Source of the DNA: Halichoerus grypus
Lineage: Eukaryota; Chordata; Mammalia; Carnivora; Phocidae
Reading direction: 5' to 3'
DNA length: 64,000 nucleotides
NCBI RefSeq assembly: GCF_964656455.1
Contig: NC_135712.1
Span: 70,623,239-70,687,238 of the forward strand
Positions 31,758 to 44,070 of the stretch are shown here, piece by piece. The position numbers were made by a program, and so were the translations under genes. Numbering within the stretch: position 1 is the stretch's first letter; the number at the start of each line of letters is the position of its first letter. The notes beneath the pieces are model-generated. The model was given only the letters and a program-made list of their open reading frames with translations. It searched no databases and had not been told where the DNA came from.

Positions 31758-32691
31758 GAATTCTCACCTCCTGTCGTGGCCACTGCAGCCAGGGTGGGCC
31801 TGAGTGCCCTGGGCTCACGCCTGCAGTCTGTGCAGGCAAGCACGGCCCTCTCATGGAAGAGTTCAGAGAACGATAACCGGGCCCGGAGTTTATTCGTGCA
31901 ATAAACTGAACACCAGGCACAGTCCTTGTTCTGACGGAAAGGAAAGAGGAATGTAGAAAGGAGTGGCTTCTGCTAAGGCTTCTGCATAGGCTACCGCTAC
32001 TTTACTCTTCGCAAAAACCACAAACAACTCAGCAGAGGTTGAGCATCTGCACTCACGACATCCCTGGTTTTCTTCTCCTTCCCCCAGTGAATAGAGAGCA
32101 GCTTCTGTGCTCCTCTGTGAGGAAAAGACGACGAAGACACAGGCCTTGCCCTTTTGGTAGTTTAGAATTGACGCTGTCCTTGCACTTTTTATCCCTGTTT
32201 ATCAAATCATAAAGGGGCTAAATGCAGGGGTGGGGCTGGGGGTGAGGGGGTGGGGAGAGGACAGAAAGCCCACAAGCTGATTCCTATTACCACGGAGACT
32301 AAATGTCAGCAGAAGTGTTTAGGCCAAGCAGAGAGAGAAAAACAGTGGTCTTAATTTGACAAAGCAGAAACTTCCCTCGGCGCTCTACAAGGGCATAAAA
32401 GGCCATTTGGTAAGGCTCCACACTCCAGCACCTGTGCTAGCTAGCTGTTGCCTGTCCCGCCCCTCCCCTCCCCTGCCAGTGTGGCTCTCTCCAGCCTGAG
32501 CCCCAGCCCAGAGCCTTGCACATCCCTCAGATCGCCTTGGAGCCTCTGTCCAGGGTTGTTCTGGGCGAGCCCCGGCAGCCCATGTCCCTAAGACCAGACT
32601 CCCCTGATTTCCTCCCCCCATCCACACAAACACTTTTTCCTGGAGTCCTGCTGTTTCCCAAGGTAACAACTAGCTAACGAGACAAATGAAT
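31758..32691. other. Intergenic sequence, no gene seen
   Basis: Contains a strong G-quadruplex-like run at 32227-32255: five tracts of 4-5 G with 1-3 base loops. No coding signal. Confidence 0.5.
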
Positions 32692-33418
32692 CTTTTTTTT
32701 TATTATGTCCAGTTAGCCACTGTATAGTACATCATTAGTTTTTGATGTAGTGTTCAGTGATTCATTAGTTGTGTATAACACCCAGTGCTCATCACAACAC
32801 GTGCCCTCCTTAATGCCCATCACCCTGTTACCCCATCCACCCAACCCCCTCCCCTCTGAAACCCTCAGTTTGTTTCCCAGGGTCCATAGTCTCTCATGGT
32901 TCATCTCCCTTTATGATTTCTCCCCCTTCAGTTTTCCCTTCCTTCCTCTACGGTCCTCCGTGCTATTGCTTATGTTCCACGAATGAGTGAAACCATATGA
33001 TAATTGTCTTTCTCTGCTTGACTTATTTCAGTTAGCATAATCCCCTCCAGTTCCATCCATGTTGATGCAAATGGTGGGTATTCATCCTTTCCGATGGCTG
33101 AGTAATATTCCATTGTCTATATGGACCACATCTTCTTTATCCATTCATCTGTTGAAGGACATCTCGGCTCCTTCCACGGTTTGGCTATTGTGGAAATTGC
33201 TGCTATGAACATTGGGGTGCAGGTGCCCCTTCTTTTCACTACGTCTGTATCTTTGGGGTAAATACCTAGTAGTGCAGTTGCTGGGTCGTAGGGTAGTTCT
33301 ATTTTTAACATCTTGAGGAACCTCCATACTGTTTTCCAGAGTGACTGTACCAGCTTGCATTCCCACCAACAGCATAAGAAGGTTCCCCTTGAATCTATCT
33401 GCGGCTTGTACATTTATG
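32692..33418 (-). repeat. L1 3' end, minus orientation
   Basis: Begins with the T-run of the reversed tail, then TTAGCCACTGTATAGTACAT, GTATAACACCCAGTGCTCAT, ATGGCTGAGTAATATTCCAT and GGAACCTCCATACTGTTTTC, which is L1 3' UTR followed by the end of ORF2. 5'-truncated and dead. Confidence 0.92.
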
Positions 33419-35471
33419 GCTTCTCTTGAGTTAATGTGTCACCCTTCGCATCAGTTACTGTTCTTAGTTTCTTGCAACCAAGGATGCCTCTGTCTGATTT
33501 AAGCAGCATGCGGGTTTAGTAAAAGGATATTGGGAAGCCCAGACTCTCTGGCAAGTCTGAGGAACAGAGTTGGGAAATGGGCAGGAACCGGGAGACTACA
33601 TGGCTGTTGGGACCACAGCCCAAATCCTGCCATAAACAATCACTGTGAGGACAGGACAGCAGCCACCCCCTTAGTGCCAGACAACACAGTTTGCCCTGCA
33701 TCATTGACAGCTCTGGACAGGGCCACCACCACCAGGCCACCACCACAAGGGTCACCCACTGCCCAAATGAACAGCCTCCCAAATTCTGCCAACTTGTGTC
33801 CCTAGCTCCTGAGGCACAGTCCGGAGCAAGTGGAGCTGGTCGGTTGACCTTAGGTCATGTGCCCCTGCCCAGGCAGCAGAAAATGGGTTCTGCTTCCTAT
33901 AAATACTTACAAGGGGTGGAGTTCTCAAAACAGGAAGGGAAGTTCAATGTTGAGAAGACAGAAAGAAAGACAAATGTGTACCACACCCTTTCAGGCAGCA
34001 TGTGCATTTAGCAGAGGACTTCGTGAAGCAAATTCTTAGCATGAAGGAATGACTCGAGGGGTCGGGCGAGGCTTTCAAAGCCACTCGAATCACACCATGT
34101 AGCTCACCACCCACTCTACCTGTTCTTAGGGCCTAGCCTCGCGGAATGGCGAATTGCGAAGACGTTAGGACAGAGCCCTCCTCTTGTCTGTGGTAGTGAC
34201 TTCAGAAGGCTGTGGCCTTTTCTAAGTTGATTAGTCCATCACTAGGGTCTAAAGGTGATTTCCCAGGTTATTTCAGTATGGTGAGAAGAATGGGAAGAGC
34301 AGGTGGATTTCTGCATCTGATCCTGAGCTATGGTTCACCAGCAAATTCTGTACCTTTGTCCTCCTTGGCCCACCCCTCCCTCCACCTGCAGGAGAAGAGT
34401 ACACTCTACTATCCACTCTGAGCAGGTTAGAGGCATGAGGACCCACAGAGCCTGTTTCGAGTTCCATGGCAGGACCAGATGGTGTCTGCCTAAGACCTCC
34501 CAGACAACCAGATTGAGCACCAAGTGGTTCTTCCTCAGTGGGTGGGAAGTGGGGGCCACCTCCAGTTGCCACATGCCAGATTATTCAGAATCAAAGATAA
34601 ATAATGTCAGAGATTGAACTGTTAACCTGGAAGATAATAATTCAGTTTTTTGAAATCCAGTCATAAAACAAGAGCTTAAGTTTTTCCTGGAGGCACAAAA
34701 TAAGTTGCTAGGGGTCAACTGATTTTTTGAAGGCCCCTTGCAAAAAATTGGCTAAACTATAATCCTTGTTTCCTATCACTGGTCATCTTTTGTCGTGGAT
34801 CCATCCAGGGCCCGCTTTTGTTTCATGTGCCAGATAGCTTCCAGGTGCCCCTCCAGATCCTCTCTCCACCCTTCCCTGTCCTGCCCCAGGAGCCTCAGTG
34901 GGCTCCCTTGCTCTCTGGTTTCCGATTGTAATTGGCTAAGGAGGAGCCTTGGCAGATCAGAGAGGAGGATAGTGAGGTCAGGATGTTTATTCTCCCCACT
35001 GCTCCCTATGGATTTGTCTCAAACTGGCTGCACTCACAACCAAAGTTCACACTCCTCTTAAGGTGGCCCTTTCTACACAAACCTCCACGTCGAGGTGCTA
35101 GGAGCCACTAGAGATGGGTAACAGCTCTGTCATTACCAGCCCCGTGTGATTGCATTAGGCCTGTGGTTTGCCTTTCCCTGCCCTGCCCTTTGTAAACAGT
35201 CTCCTTCTAAATCCTCCTCGACTTATCCTTGTTTGAATATGATTCCCACATTTACCCATCTGGTTCCAGTGGGACGCTGAGGAATGCAGTTGGCTATTTA
35301 TTAATACTGAACCAGAGAAGTCTCAATACTGGTGTCAGAAAGCCATAGAAGGCTAAGGATCCAGGCAGAGGTATAGAGGCAAATCCCCTGCAGACGGTTG
35401 TCTCTCTCCAGATTGGAGAGGGAGAAGTTTCCAGGCTTGGAGACCTTCTTTTAAAAAGTGTGGATATTGTG
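33419..35471. other. Intergenic sequence, no gene seen
   Basis: Short open frames only. 33470-33850 has phrases (CTGTCTGATTTAAGCAGC, CCACCACCACAAGGGTCACC) that suggest an unidentified old repeat. Confidence 0.4.
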
Positions 35472-35472
35472 G

Positions 35473-35661
35473 GGCACGTGCATGGCTCAGTTGGCTAAGT
35501 GTCTGACTCTTGATTTCAGAAGGTTGTGAGATTGAGCCCCGTATCGGCTCTGCGCTGAGTTGGGAGTCTGCTTGAGATTCTCTTTCTCCCTCTCCCTCTG
35601 CACCCCGCACTCTCCCCGCTGACGCTCTCTCTAAAATAAATAAATAAACAAAATATTTTAA
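35473..35661 (+). repeat. Carnivore SINE
   Basis: GGGGCACGTGCATGGCTCAG head, AAATAAATAAATAAAC tail. TSD GTGTGGATATTGTG / GTATGGGTATTGTG. Confidence 0.92.
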
Positions 35662-37245
35662 AAGTATGGGTATTGTGATGGCATGGTGCCAAAGAAAACA
35701 GGCAATGGGGCTAGGAAAAAAGTGTCATAAAGCAAAGAAAAGGAAAATACTCCTCACTAACTGGGTTGTCTTCTCCATCCTAACATTAATTACTAAGTGC
35801 TTATTTTGGGCTAAGCTTTTATATGGAGGATTTCGCTTAACTTGGGGAAATCTCAGGCTGAGAGCAGTTTAGTTTTGCCCAAGGTCATACTGAGCTGGGC
35901 GAAAGACATCAGCATTAAGCTGAAGAAGAGAAAAGAGCTTTGGCAACTTGACTATCAAGTCCACCCAACCATCCGTGGACAGCACCCCCAGCCGGCTGGC
36001 AGCCGCTGACCAGCACACATGGGCTGCCTAAAGGCCCTGTGGGGAGGTTCACGTGGGGCACAGGTGAGCAAGTCCACGGTATTGAAGACCTGCGAGAGTT
36101 CAGGCAGCTCTGGGTCTCAGCGTCACCATGCATGGTGGACAAGGGCCCCTAAGCCCCAGAAAAGACTAACAGAGGAGAACTGCTGCACACAGGCCTCCAC
36201 ATTCCACATAGAGTCTCTTTCACATTGTACTTCTCAGGGCTCCTAAAACACTCTTTAGTGACTGTTCCCAAGAGCTGCTTGTGTCTTTCACACTTTCGTT
36301 TTCATTGTCCCATCTTTATGCCTGTGCAGTGGGGGTCCTCAGCAGCCTTTTGGCTGTTCTTGGTCCCGTGGACATTCCTCAGGCACTCAGTCATGCACTC
36401 CTGCCACCTTCAGATCCCTTAGTATGGAAAATATGGAAAACTAGATTCCTAACTTCTGTCATATTTAAAACTCTTATCCCTGGACACGATAGTCCCTCCC
36501 TTTGCTTATTTCAAGAGTGTTTAGCTTATAAAGGGCAACACGAACCATTTTATGCATAAGCCCATGCACAGTGGTACTGATACCAACTGAGTCTGTGTCA
36601 CAATGATTAACCCCTACTTTCTTCAGGCAACCCCTCATGTTGCTGAGACTGAGAGAAGTTTCTCGCATCATCTCAAAGTCTTAGGGGAGGTGGCATTAGC
36701 AGATCACAGTTTGAAAACAGCCTTTCCCACAAATCTCCAAAACACATTATCTAAGAAGAGGGCTTGGGGAAGGTATATGGCCAAACCCAATTTGAATGGG
36801 GATAAAATTGGCTTGAACACTGGACTGGCCTAAAAAGTACAACCCCAAAGGGGCCTCTGGGCCTCCCAGGGAGAAATGGGGCCAACATGGGGAGGGTGCA
36901 GAGAGTAAGCAGGAGGGTCATGCTTTCTGGAGGGTGGGTGTGTTTCTTTCTTTTCCGGCTACTGTTATCGATGCGATGCGGTAAGCACATCCCTTCAGCT
37001 GAATGCCCTGGAGAGGAAGCCCCGAGCTTCCTGTTGTCTTACCAATGCCGCAAAATGCAAGCTAGAAATAAAGAAAAATGGGGAAAAGAGGAAGAAATGG
37101 GAAGCTCCTCTGACTAGGTCAGGGATACCAGCCTCCAGGAGGAAACACAGCTCACGTTTTCGTGGAGAGGTAGAGGAAAAGGCACATCCCAGATATCAGC
37201 TGCTTCTCACATCAATCAGGATCCAGAAAATCATCTCTCTCTATA
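35662..37245. other. Intergenic sequence, no gene seen
   Basis: A weak minus-strand MIR may lie at 35780-35895 (ATTACTAAGTGCTTATTTTG ... TTTTGCCCAAGGTCATACTG). Otherwise unrecognised. Confidence 0.4.
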
Positions 37246-37259
37246 AAAAGGACCTTTTT

Positions 37260-37449
37260 TTTTTTTAAGATTTTATTTACTTATTTGCCAGAGAGAGAGA
37301 GAGAGTACAAGCAGGGGGAGAAGCAGGCAGAAGGAGAAGCAGGCTCCCTGCTGAGCAAGGAGCCCAACATGGGACTCCCTCCCAGGCTCCTGGGATCATG
37401 ACCTGGGCAGAAGGCAGATGCTTAACCAACTGAGCCACCCAGGCATCCC
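37260..37449 (-). repeat. Carnivore SINE
   Basis: Right end GCCACCCAGGCATCCC. TSD AAAAAGGA(C/T)CTTTTT. Confidence 0.94.
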
Positions 37450-37464
37450 TAAAAAGGATCTTTT

Positions 37465-38763
37465 TGAAAAATAACAGAATAGACAACAAAGTTGAAGATC
37501 TTAAAAGGAAGAATAAAGAAATGTGTATAGGGAGATACTGCCAAAGAAATACACCTACCCCCCTGCTGCAATGCCCTTAAAATCCTTCTGTTTGTGAGAC
37601 TTCACCCCCGTTTTACAGTGTTGGAAAGAATCAGATTCAGTTTTGTTTTGCTGCTGCTAGCATCTTAGCCATCTACGAGATACTTCATGAATTTAGCTGA
37701 AATAATATCCTGGCCCCTGGGGTGGAGTAAACAGGTGGTTCCAACAGGTCCCCATACATACATATTTATTTATTCATATCATCAGGAAACTTATCACTTA
37801 GCAAAATAGCCTATCCTTGCCTTGCATTCCACTGGCCAGCTTTTTTCTTCAGTTCTTCAAAAAGCCAGTTTTATCCCCATTAAAATCTGCTTTGACCACG
37901 TACCTTCCCCAAGCCCTGCTCTTAGGTCATGTGTTTTGGAGATCTGTGGTCTGTTTTCAAACTGTGGTCTGCTAAAGCCACCTCCCCTAAGACTTTGAGA
38001 CGATGCGAGAAACTTCTTTTAAACTTTCAAGCCAACCCTGACTTTCCTGAACTCGATTTCTTTAACAATATTATCTTCCTCTACTGCCTGTGTTTCACAT
38101 CACAGAACATCCTTCCTCCGAAAGAGATAAAAACAACAAAAATTCCACTGTGATCATAATGGTCGATTAGAAAAGGAAACTCCCTCCAACTTTCTAACTT
38201 TTCAAAAATGTCATACTTTCCCCTTGAAATATGACTAAGTTTGGCATCCCCCAACTGCGTGTCCTATGGTTTTCCTAACTGGCCAACTATTGGCTGCCTG
38301 GGACGTGGTGACAGAAGCAAAGAGACACAGACATCCCGGGTGCTAGCATCACCTTGCTTTCTTTTTTGTTACATCCAAATTTGTTTTTAAAGATAATGTT
38401 TTCCTACCTCACTCTACTCTTCTTTATCAGAAGCTCCAATGGTATTTAAATTATCTTCTGGACTGACGGTTCTGGAAGGTTATCATATATTCTGCAATAT
38501 ATATCATATCCCAGAGAAAAGACCTAATGTTCGTGTCAAGGGACAACCTGAAGTGCAGAAGGTCTGCAGAGGGAGGTGCCCGGCTCTCTCAGCTGTTTCT
38601 CCTTGGGAGTGGGGAGCACTGTGACAAAGACCGAGTTAAGTTTTCTTTACCTTTTCACTGTTGAAACAGAAAACTGTCATTAATTGCAAAAATGGCTACA
38701 AATTCTACTAAAGCATTAATTGAAACCAATACAATGCAAGTGGTTCATTAAGAAAGGAAAAAC
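37465..38763. other. Intergenic sequence, no gene seen
   Basis: No recognisable gene or repeat; short open frames lack features. Confidence 0.4.
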
Positions 38764-38880
38764 GGGGCATTTGAGTGGCTCAGTCTGTTAAGTGTCCGAC
38801 TCTTGATCTTAGCTCAGGTCTTGATCTTAGGGTTATTAGTTCAAGCCCCATGTTGGGCTCCGTGTTGGGCATGGATCCTA
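38764..38880 (+). repeat. Carnivore SINE, short old type
   Basis: GGGGCATTTGAGTGGCTCAG head and GTTGGGCATGGATCCTAC end, without the CT-rich part. Confidence 0.9.
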
Positions 38881-38931
38881 CGAAAGGAAGGAAGGAAGGA
38901 AGAAAAGAAGAAAAAAAGAAAGAAAGAAAGA
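38881..38931 (+). repeat. (GGAA)n/(GAAA)n tract
   Basis: Purine microsatellite grown from the SINE tail before it. Confidence 0.9.
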
Positions 38932-38969
38932 ACTGTACAGATATGGTCCAGGGATTGAAAGTTTAAATG

Positions 38970-39150
38970 ATGGGACAGTGGGTGGCTCAGTCCTTAAGGG
39001 TCTGCCTTTGGCTCGGATCGTGGTCCTGGGGTCCTGGGAACAAGTTCCGCATTGGGTTCCTTGCTTGGAGGGGAGCCTGCTTCTCCCTCTGCCTCTACCT
39101 GCCTCTCTCTCTCTGACAAATAAATAAATAAAATCTTTAAAAAAAAAAAG
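38970..39150 (+). repeat. Carnivore SINE
   Basis: GGGACAGTGGGTGGCTCAGT head, AAATAAATAAATAAAATC tail. TSD AAAGTTTAAATGAT. Confidence 0.93.
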
Positions 39151-39169
39151 AAAGAAAGAAAGTTTAAAT

Positions 39170-42149
39170 GATCATGATGTAAAAAAAAGAGGGGGTTAAC
39201 ATTATGTGGATTGGGTAGAAATGAAAACACAGTACAGCTCGTGAGTGTGACAAATTGTTGAGCAAGATCAATCTATTTAATGGATCTAGAGAAAGTAGTT
39301 GCCCAAGATAAGGCAAAGACACAGAAGCCTTTACCTAAGTTCCAGTTTCACACGGATTTTAGTGCCATTTGGATATTGTATGAGGATCGACGGATGAAGA
39401 AATTATATGTGAAGAAAAAAAAAGAGGATCTAAAAATGGAAAAAGAATGCAATATCGCCATTTTATAAATATTAAAGGATAAAAGCTTAACAGAACAGTA
39501 GAAATTCAAAGTGTGTGAAAATAATGAAACAGTTCAGTGGAGATATTATCAATAGGACAAATTAATAACAAAAAAGACTTAAAAGGGAAAGACAGTAAAG
39601 ATAATTAATTTCATAAACATGGTTGCATTCAGAAATGAAAATGACTGTTTGCATAAAGAGTGTGTTCACAAACAAGAAACTGGTATTTGTGAAGTCACTC
39701 TTGGGAATAGAGTCCTGTGCATGAAAGGAATGAAGGCACAGATTCTTTAAAATATACTTTGTCTACTTTTGGCTGCTGGGACTTGTATTCAGGTTCTCAA
39801 GGGGAGAGGAGTTCTTGCAACTATTCAGATTTCTCTAGGTTTTGGGGGTCCCACACCCCATCCTCCTCCCCAGGGAGGTAGAACAACTTTGTAGTTTTTA
39901 AGTTAATTCAAACAAATGGAACATTTTAACGACTGGATTTTATTTTCTTCTGATAGTTATTAACTTGAGTACTCTCCCCTTTTTGGCATTTAAGACCTCA
40001 TAAATAGGCACAATTTGTTTCTCAGGCCTCAAAGGAAGAATATTGCTGATACTTTAATTACTTAAGAAGCTCAGTCTCTGGTGGCTGGCCCTGAAATCCG
40101 TTGGGTCGTCACTGAATTGATCATCCTTTCCCTTCCTGATTTATTTAATCTTTCCCCACCAGTTTGCACCCACTCAACCCCCTTTTCTTTCATTTTTAGG
40201 TACTCTTTTTGGGTGTATTTTTGTGAGTTCATGACCAAATTTTACTTCTTTGGGGGGTCCAACGTTGATGTATTTGCCCCATAGTAAGTCTCTGTACCCT
40301 TGCAAAATGTTGGACTTACCGTTTATTTTTGTATTTTGTTTGTAGTTTTAATCACTGACTCATTTAGGGAGATGTAGCTCTGTTGCACAGTAACCAAGAT
40401 GGTGACTGTCATGGCTCGTTTGTTAAGACTTAACTGATGCCTGAACTTTCATGTCCGTAAGGTTTGTTCATTTTTAGAGGACAATTTAAGTTTGAGTTGG
40501 TAGCCAAAACTACTAGGTTCTCATATTACTGGGTTTCAATATTAAATTCTAGATCCTGCTTAATTTCTGGCAGGGTATGACAATGCTTGTTCTTCACCTC
40601 CTGTGAGATAACTGAGTATATAGTCTCTTCCGGGGACTTGTATCAAATGAGGGAAGGTTGCTGTTTGAATGATCCTGCTCCTTTGAGTCCTCAATGACTA
40701 ACAATTTCTACCTTCCATGGGACATAGTCTTCTTCCCAAGCCCAAGCTATTCTTTTCTACATAAGTGATTTTTTTTAACTAAAAAAAATTTTTTTTAAAT
40801 AAAATTAGACAGAGTGGGGGGTCAGCTTAGATAAGAAATGGAGTGATATAAAGGTGCCTGGTGTGCTGATAAGCCCAAAGATGATATTGAAGCAGCCTTA
40901 GCCTCTGCTACACACTTTATCTTATTGTGTATAACTATGAGCTTCCAGATTTTTTAGAACACTTGTACGGATTTTTGTTTGTTTGTTGTCTGTGTGGCTT
41001 TGAGCCAATTTTGGTCCAGTAAACCTCTGAGACTGGTGTGTCTGAGCTCTACCTTTCTCTTCAGGGTCCCAGGATCCACCTAAGGGACACTGACCAGAAA
41101 CCTCCCTCTTAATGCCCCCCAAATGGGCTGGAATTCCCCTCTGCCACAAACCAACTGACAGCAACTGAGGAGAACAGGGCAAGAGGAAGGTTAGAAGTTA
41201 CCAAGCATGACAAGGGGTGCTCTGCTGGAGAACTGGCCACAGGTTTCTTGGTATCAGTCAACTGGAGCTTAAAAAAAAAAAAAGAAACAGCTTCATCACC
41301 CCACTGCCACATCCTCAAATCTGATGTCCTTATCAGGGAATTACAGCTGAGTGTCTTCCCTATGATTTCAACATCATAGACCTTTTAGTTTTGTTTAGCC
41401 TTTAAGAAGAGTCATTCATTTGCTTGGGGCTTATATCAAGTCAAAATGCCCAGAAATACCTTACTCCTTGTTCCATGCCCTTCAGCGCTCTACAATGAGG
41501 AAATGGGCACAGATCCCTAAGACATTTATCTATTCAGCAAATATTTAGTGAGCCTCTGCTATGTGTCAGGCATTACTTAACTCTGGGGATTCTTACAAAG
41601 CTATTTTACTTCTCATTGTTTGTCACTTATGGTTACTTTTCTTCACTTCCCTCTCTTGCTCCTCTTCCACTGCTCTTGACTCTCCTCAGTCTCCTTGAGA
41701 CCTGAGTCCTGAACTACTACTCTGGCGAGTACAGGACTGAGGTACTCCTTGCTATATTTGGGGGTTACAAAAAGAGTGTGTCACAAGTATAACATATGCT
41801 CTTTTCTGTGTCTTCAGTTTTCATAATTTAATGTGCTCCTGAAAGACGAAAGAGTTTCTGTTCCTGTGTCAAACATGCATTTGCCACATAATACAAATCT
41901 GCACAGGGGCCCCTTTCTATTCTTGATCCTAAAGCTGGTGGCACAGACATAAATCCATCACAGATCCAGTCATCCAAAAAATACTTTAGTCCCAGCTCTG
42001 AGCCTCAGAATCTCAAAGAAACTTGGAAACAAGTAATATTGTCTTGAGCCCTGGAGCCAGTCAATGGCCTAGTTATACTACTTTCAAATCCATTCCTGAC
42101 CCTTACTTGCTTTGCTCTGGATCCATCCACACTAATATAGAGAAATGAT
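39170..42149. other. Intergenic sequence, about 3 kb, no gene seen
   Basis: 41530-41580 (TCAGCAAATATTTAGTGAGC, TATGTGTCAGGCATTAC) is an L2/MIR3-type relic. I recognise nothing else. Confidence 0.4.
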
Positions 42150-42179
42150 TGAAGAAAGGAGAAGAAAGAAAGAAAGAAA

Positions 42180-42210
<31 letters not shown>

Positions 42211-42249
42211 AAGAAAGAAAGAAAGAAAAAAGAAGAAAGAAAGAAAAAA
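42150..42249 (+). repeat. (GAAA)n microsatellite, interrupted
   Basis: About 100 bases of GAAA/AAGA units with small breaks. Confidence 0.93.
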
Positions 42250-42339
42250 TATTCCCTACAGAAGAATTCCAAATAATGCATGTAGATATCCTCCACTCTA
42301 AAAGGCAGAACAACCTCCCCCCATCCCCTTTGGTTTTGA

Positions 42340-42885
42340 GTGTGGGCTGGAGTTAGCGACTGCCTTCCAAAGAATATGGAGAAGGAAAAATAGCAACTTT
42401 ACAGTGGAGGGATGTGGCAGGCATCACTTTAACCAAGTGATCAAGATTAACATCACCAGGCATGTCATGTGGATATTATGCACTCTCTGATATGATGTGA
42501 TGAGATGGGCACTTCATCTCTGTGGTATTCTTTCCAAAAATCCATAACCTTAGTCTAATCATGAGAAAAACAGAAGACAAACCCAATTTGAGGGACATTC
42601 TATAAATACCTAACCAGTACTCCTCAAAACCTCCAGGTCATGAAAAACAAGGAATGACTAAGAAACTAATAACACAACATATTATCCTGGGTTGGATCCT
42701 GGAAGAGACAAAGGTCATTAATGAGAGAATCTGGTGAAATATGAGTCTAGAGCTTAGCTAATAGTAAAATACAAATGTTGGTTTCTTAGTTTTAACAAGG
42801 GGAAACAAATTGGGAGGGGTATGACAACTTTTCTGTAAATCTAAAATTATTCCAAAACAACAAGTTTATGTAAAAAGTTTTCTAG
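42340..42885 (+). repeat. Old L1 3' UTR fragment
   Basis: ATGAGAAAAACAGAAGACAA, CAAATTGAGG-like text, GGTCATGAAAAACAAGGAAT, GGGTTGGATCCTGGAAGAGA and the end CTGTAAATCTAAAATTATTC match a widespread old L1 3' end. Confidence 0.7.
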
Positions 42886-43309
42886 CAACACTAAGAAGAA
42901 AAAGCACAAATTTTCAATATCAGGAAAGTAAATAAGAATATTGCTACAGATCCTACAACACTCAAAAGATTATAAGATTACATAACTATCTTTGTGCAAT
43001 AAATTTAATGATTTAGGTAAAATTAACAAAGTCCCTGAAAAATACAAGTAAACTGATACAGAAGAAAGAAAAAGTCTGAATAGTCCTATAAATTAAATCT
43101 GTAATTAAAATCGTCCCAAAAAGAAAATTCCATGTCTAGATGGCTTCACTAGTGAGTTCCTCAAAATAGTTAGGAAAGACAGAATATAAATATTGTTCAA
43201 ATACTTTCAAAGAGTAAAAGAAAAGGGAATTCTTTCCAATCTGTTTTATGATGCTAAGATAATCCTGATATCAAAAAAGAAAAATTACATTACATTACAC
43301 AAAATTATT

Positions 43310-43514
43310 TTTTTAAAGATTTATTTAGTTGAGAGAGTGTGCACATGCAAGGGGGTGGGGGGAGGGGCAGAGGGAGAGGAACTTCAAGCAGACTCCCTGC
43401 TGAGCACAGAGCCCAATGGGAGAATGGGGGGTTCAATCTCATGACCTATGAGATCATGACCCGAGCTGAAACCAAGGGTTAGACACTCAACCCACTGAGC
43501 CACCCAGGCACCCT
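43310..43514 (-). repeat. Carnivore SINE nested in L1
   Basis: Right end GCCACCCAGGCACCC. TSD about CACAAAATTATT / CACAAAAGAAAATTATT. Confidence 0.92.
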
Positions 43515-43711
43515 CACAAAAGAAAATTATTAACCAATAAATATCTTTCATGAACCTAGATATAAATATCCAAATCAAAATCAAATCCAGCAATATGCCA
43601 AAAAATTATATCACATCTTGATCAGTAATGCCACGTTTATTTCAGGAATTCAAGATTAGTATAACAGTTGAAGTCAATCAATGTAAATTTTACATTAAAG
43701 ATTAAAGGAGA

Positions 43712-43920
43712 GGGGCGGCCTGGGTGGCTCAGTTGGTTGAGCATCTGCCGTCAGCTCAGGTCATGATCCCGGAGTCCTGGGATCAAGTCCTGGGATCAAG
43801 CCCCACATTGGGCTCTCTGCTTGGTGGGGAGTCTGTTTCTCCCTCTATCCCTCACCCTGCTCAAGCTCTCTTTCGCAAATAAATAAATGGAATCTTTAAA
43901 ATAAATAAGTAAGTAAATAA
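43712..43920 (+). repeat. Carnivore SINE nested in L1
   Basis: GGGGCGGCCTGGGTGGCTCA head. A short internal repeat (GTCCTGGGATCAAG twice) sits after the B-box. TSD includes ATTAAAGGAGA. Confidence 0.92.
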
Positions 43921-44021
43921 ACATTAAAGGAGAATAACCATGTAATCATCTCAATATGCAAAAAAGTATTTGACAGAATTCAATACCTGTTAATGACAAA
44001 ATACTCAGCAAACCATTAATT

Positions 44022-44070
44022 GAAAGAAACCCTTTTAAAAAAAAAAAAAAAAAGAAAGAAACCCTTTTAA
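44022..44070 (+). repeat. Poly(A)-only insertion with 17-bp target-site duplication
   Basis: GAAAGAAACCCTTTTAA occurs exactly at 44022-44038 and 44054-44070, separated by 15 A residues and nothing else. Confidence 0.8.
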
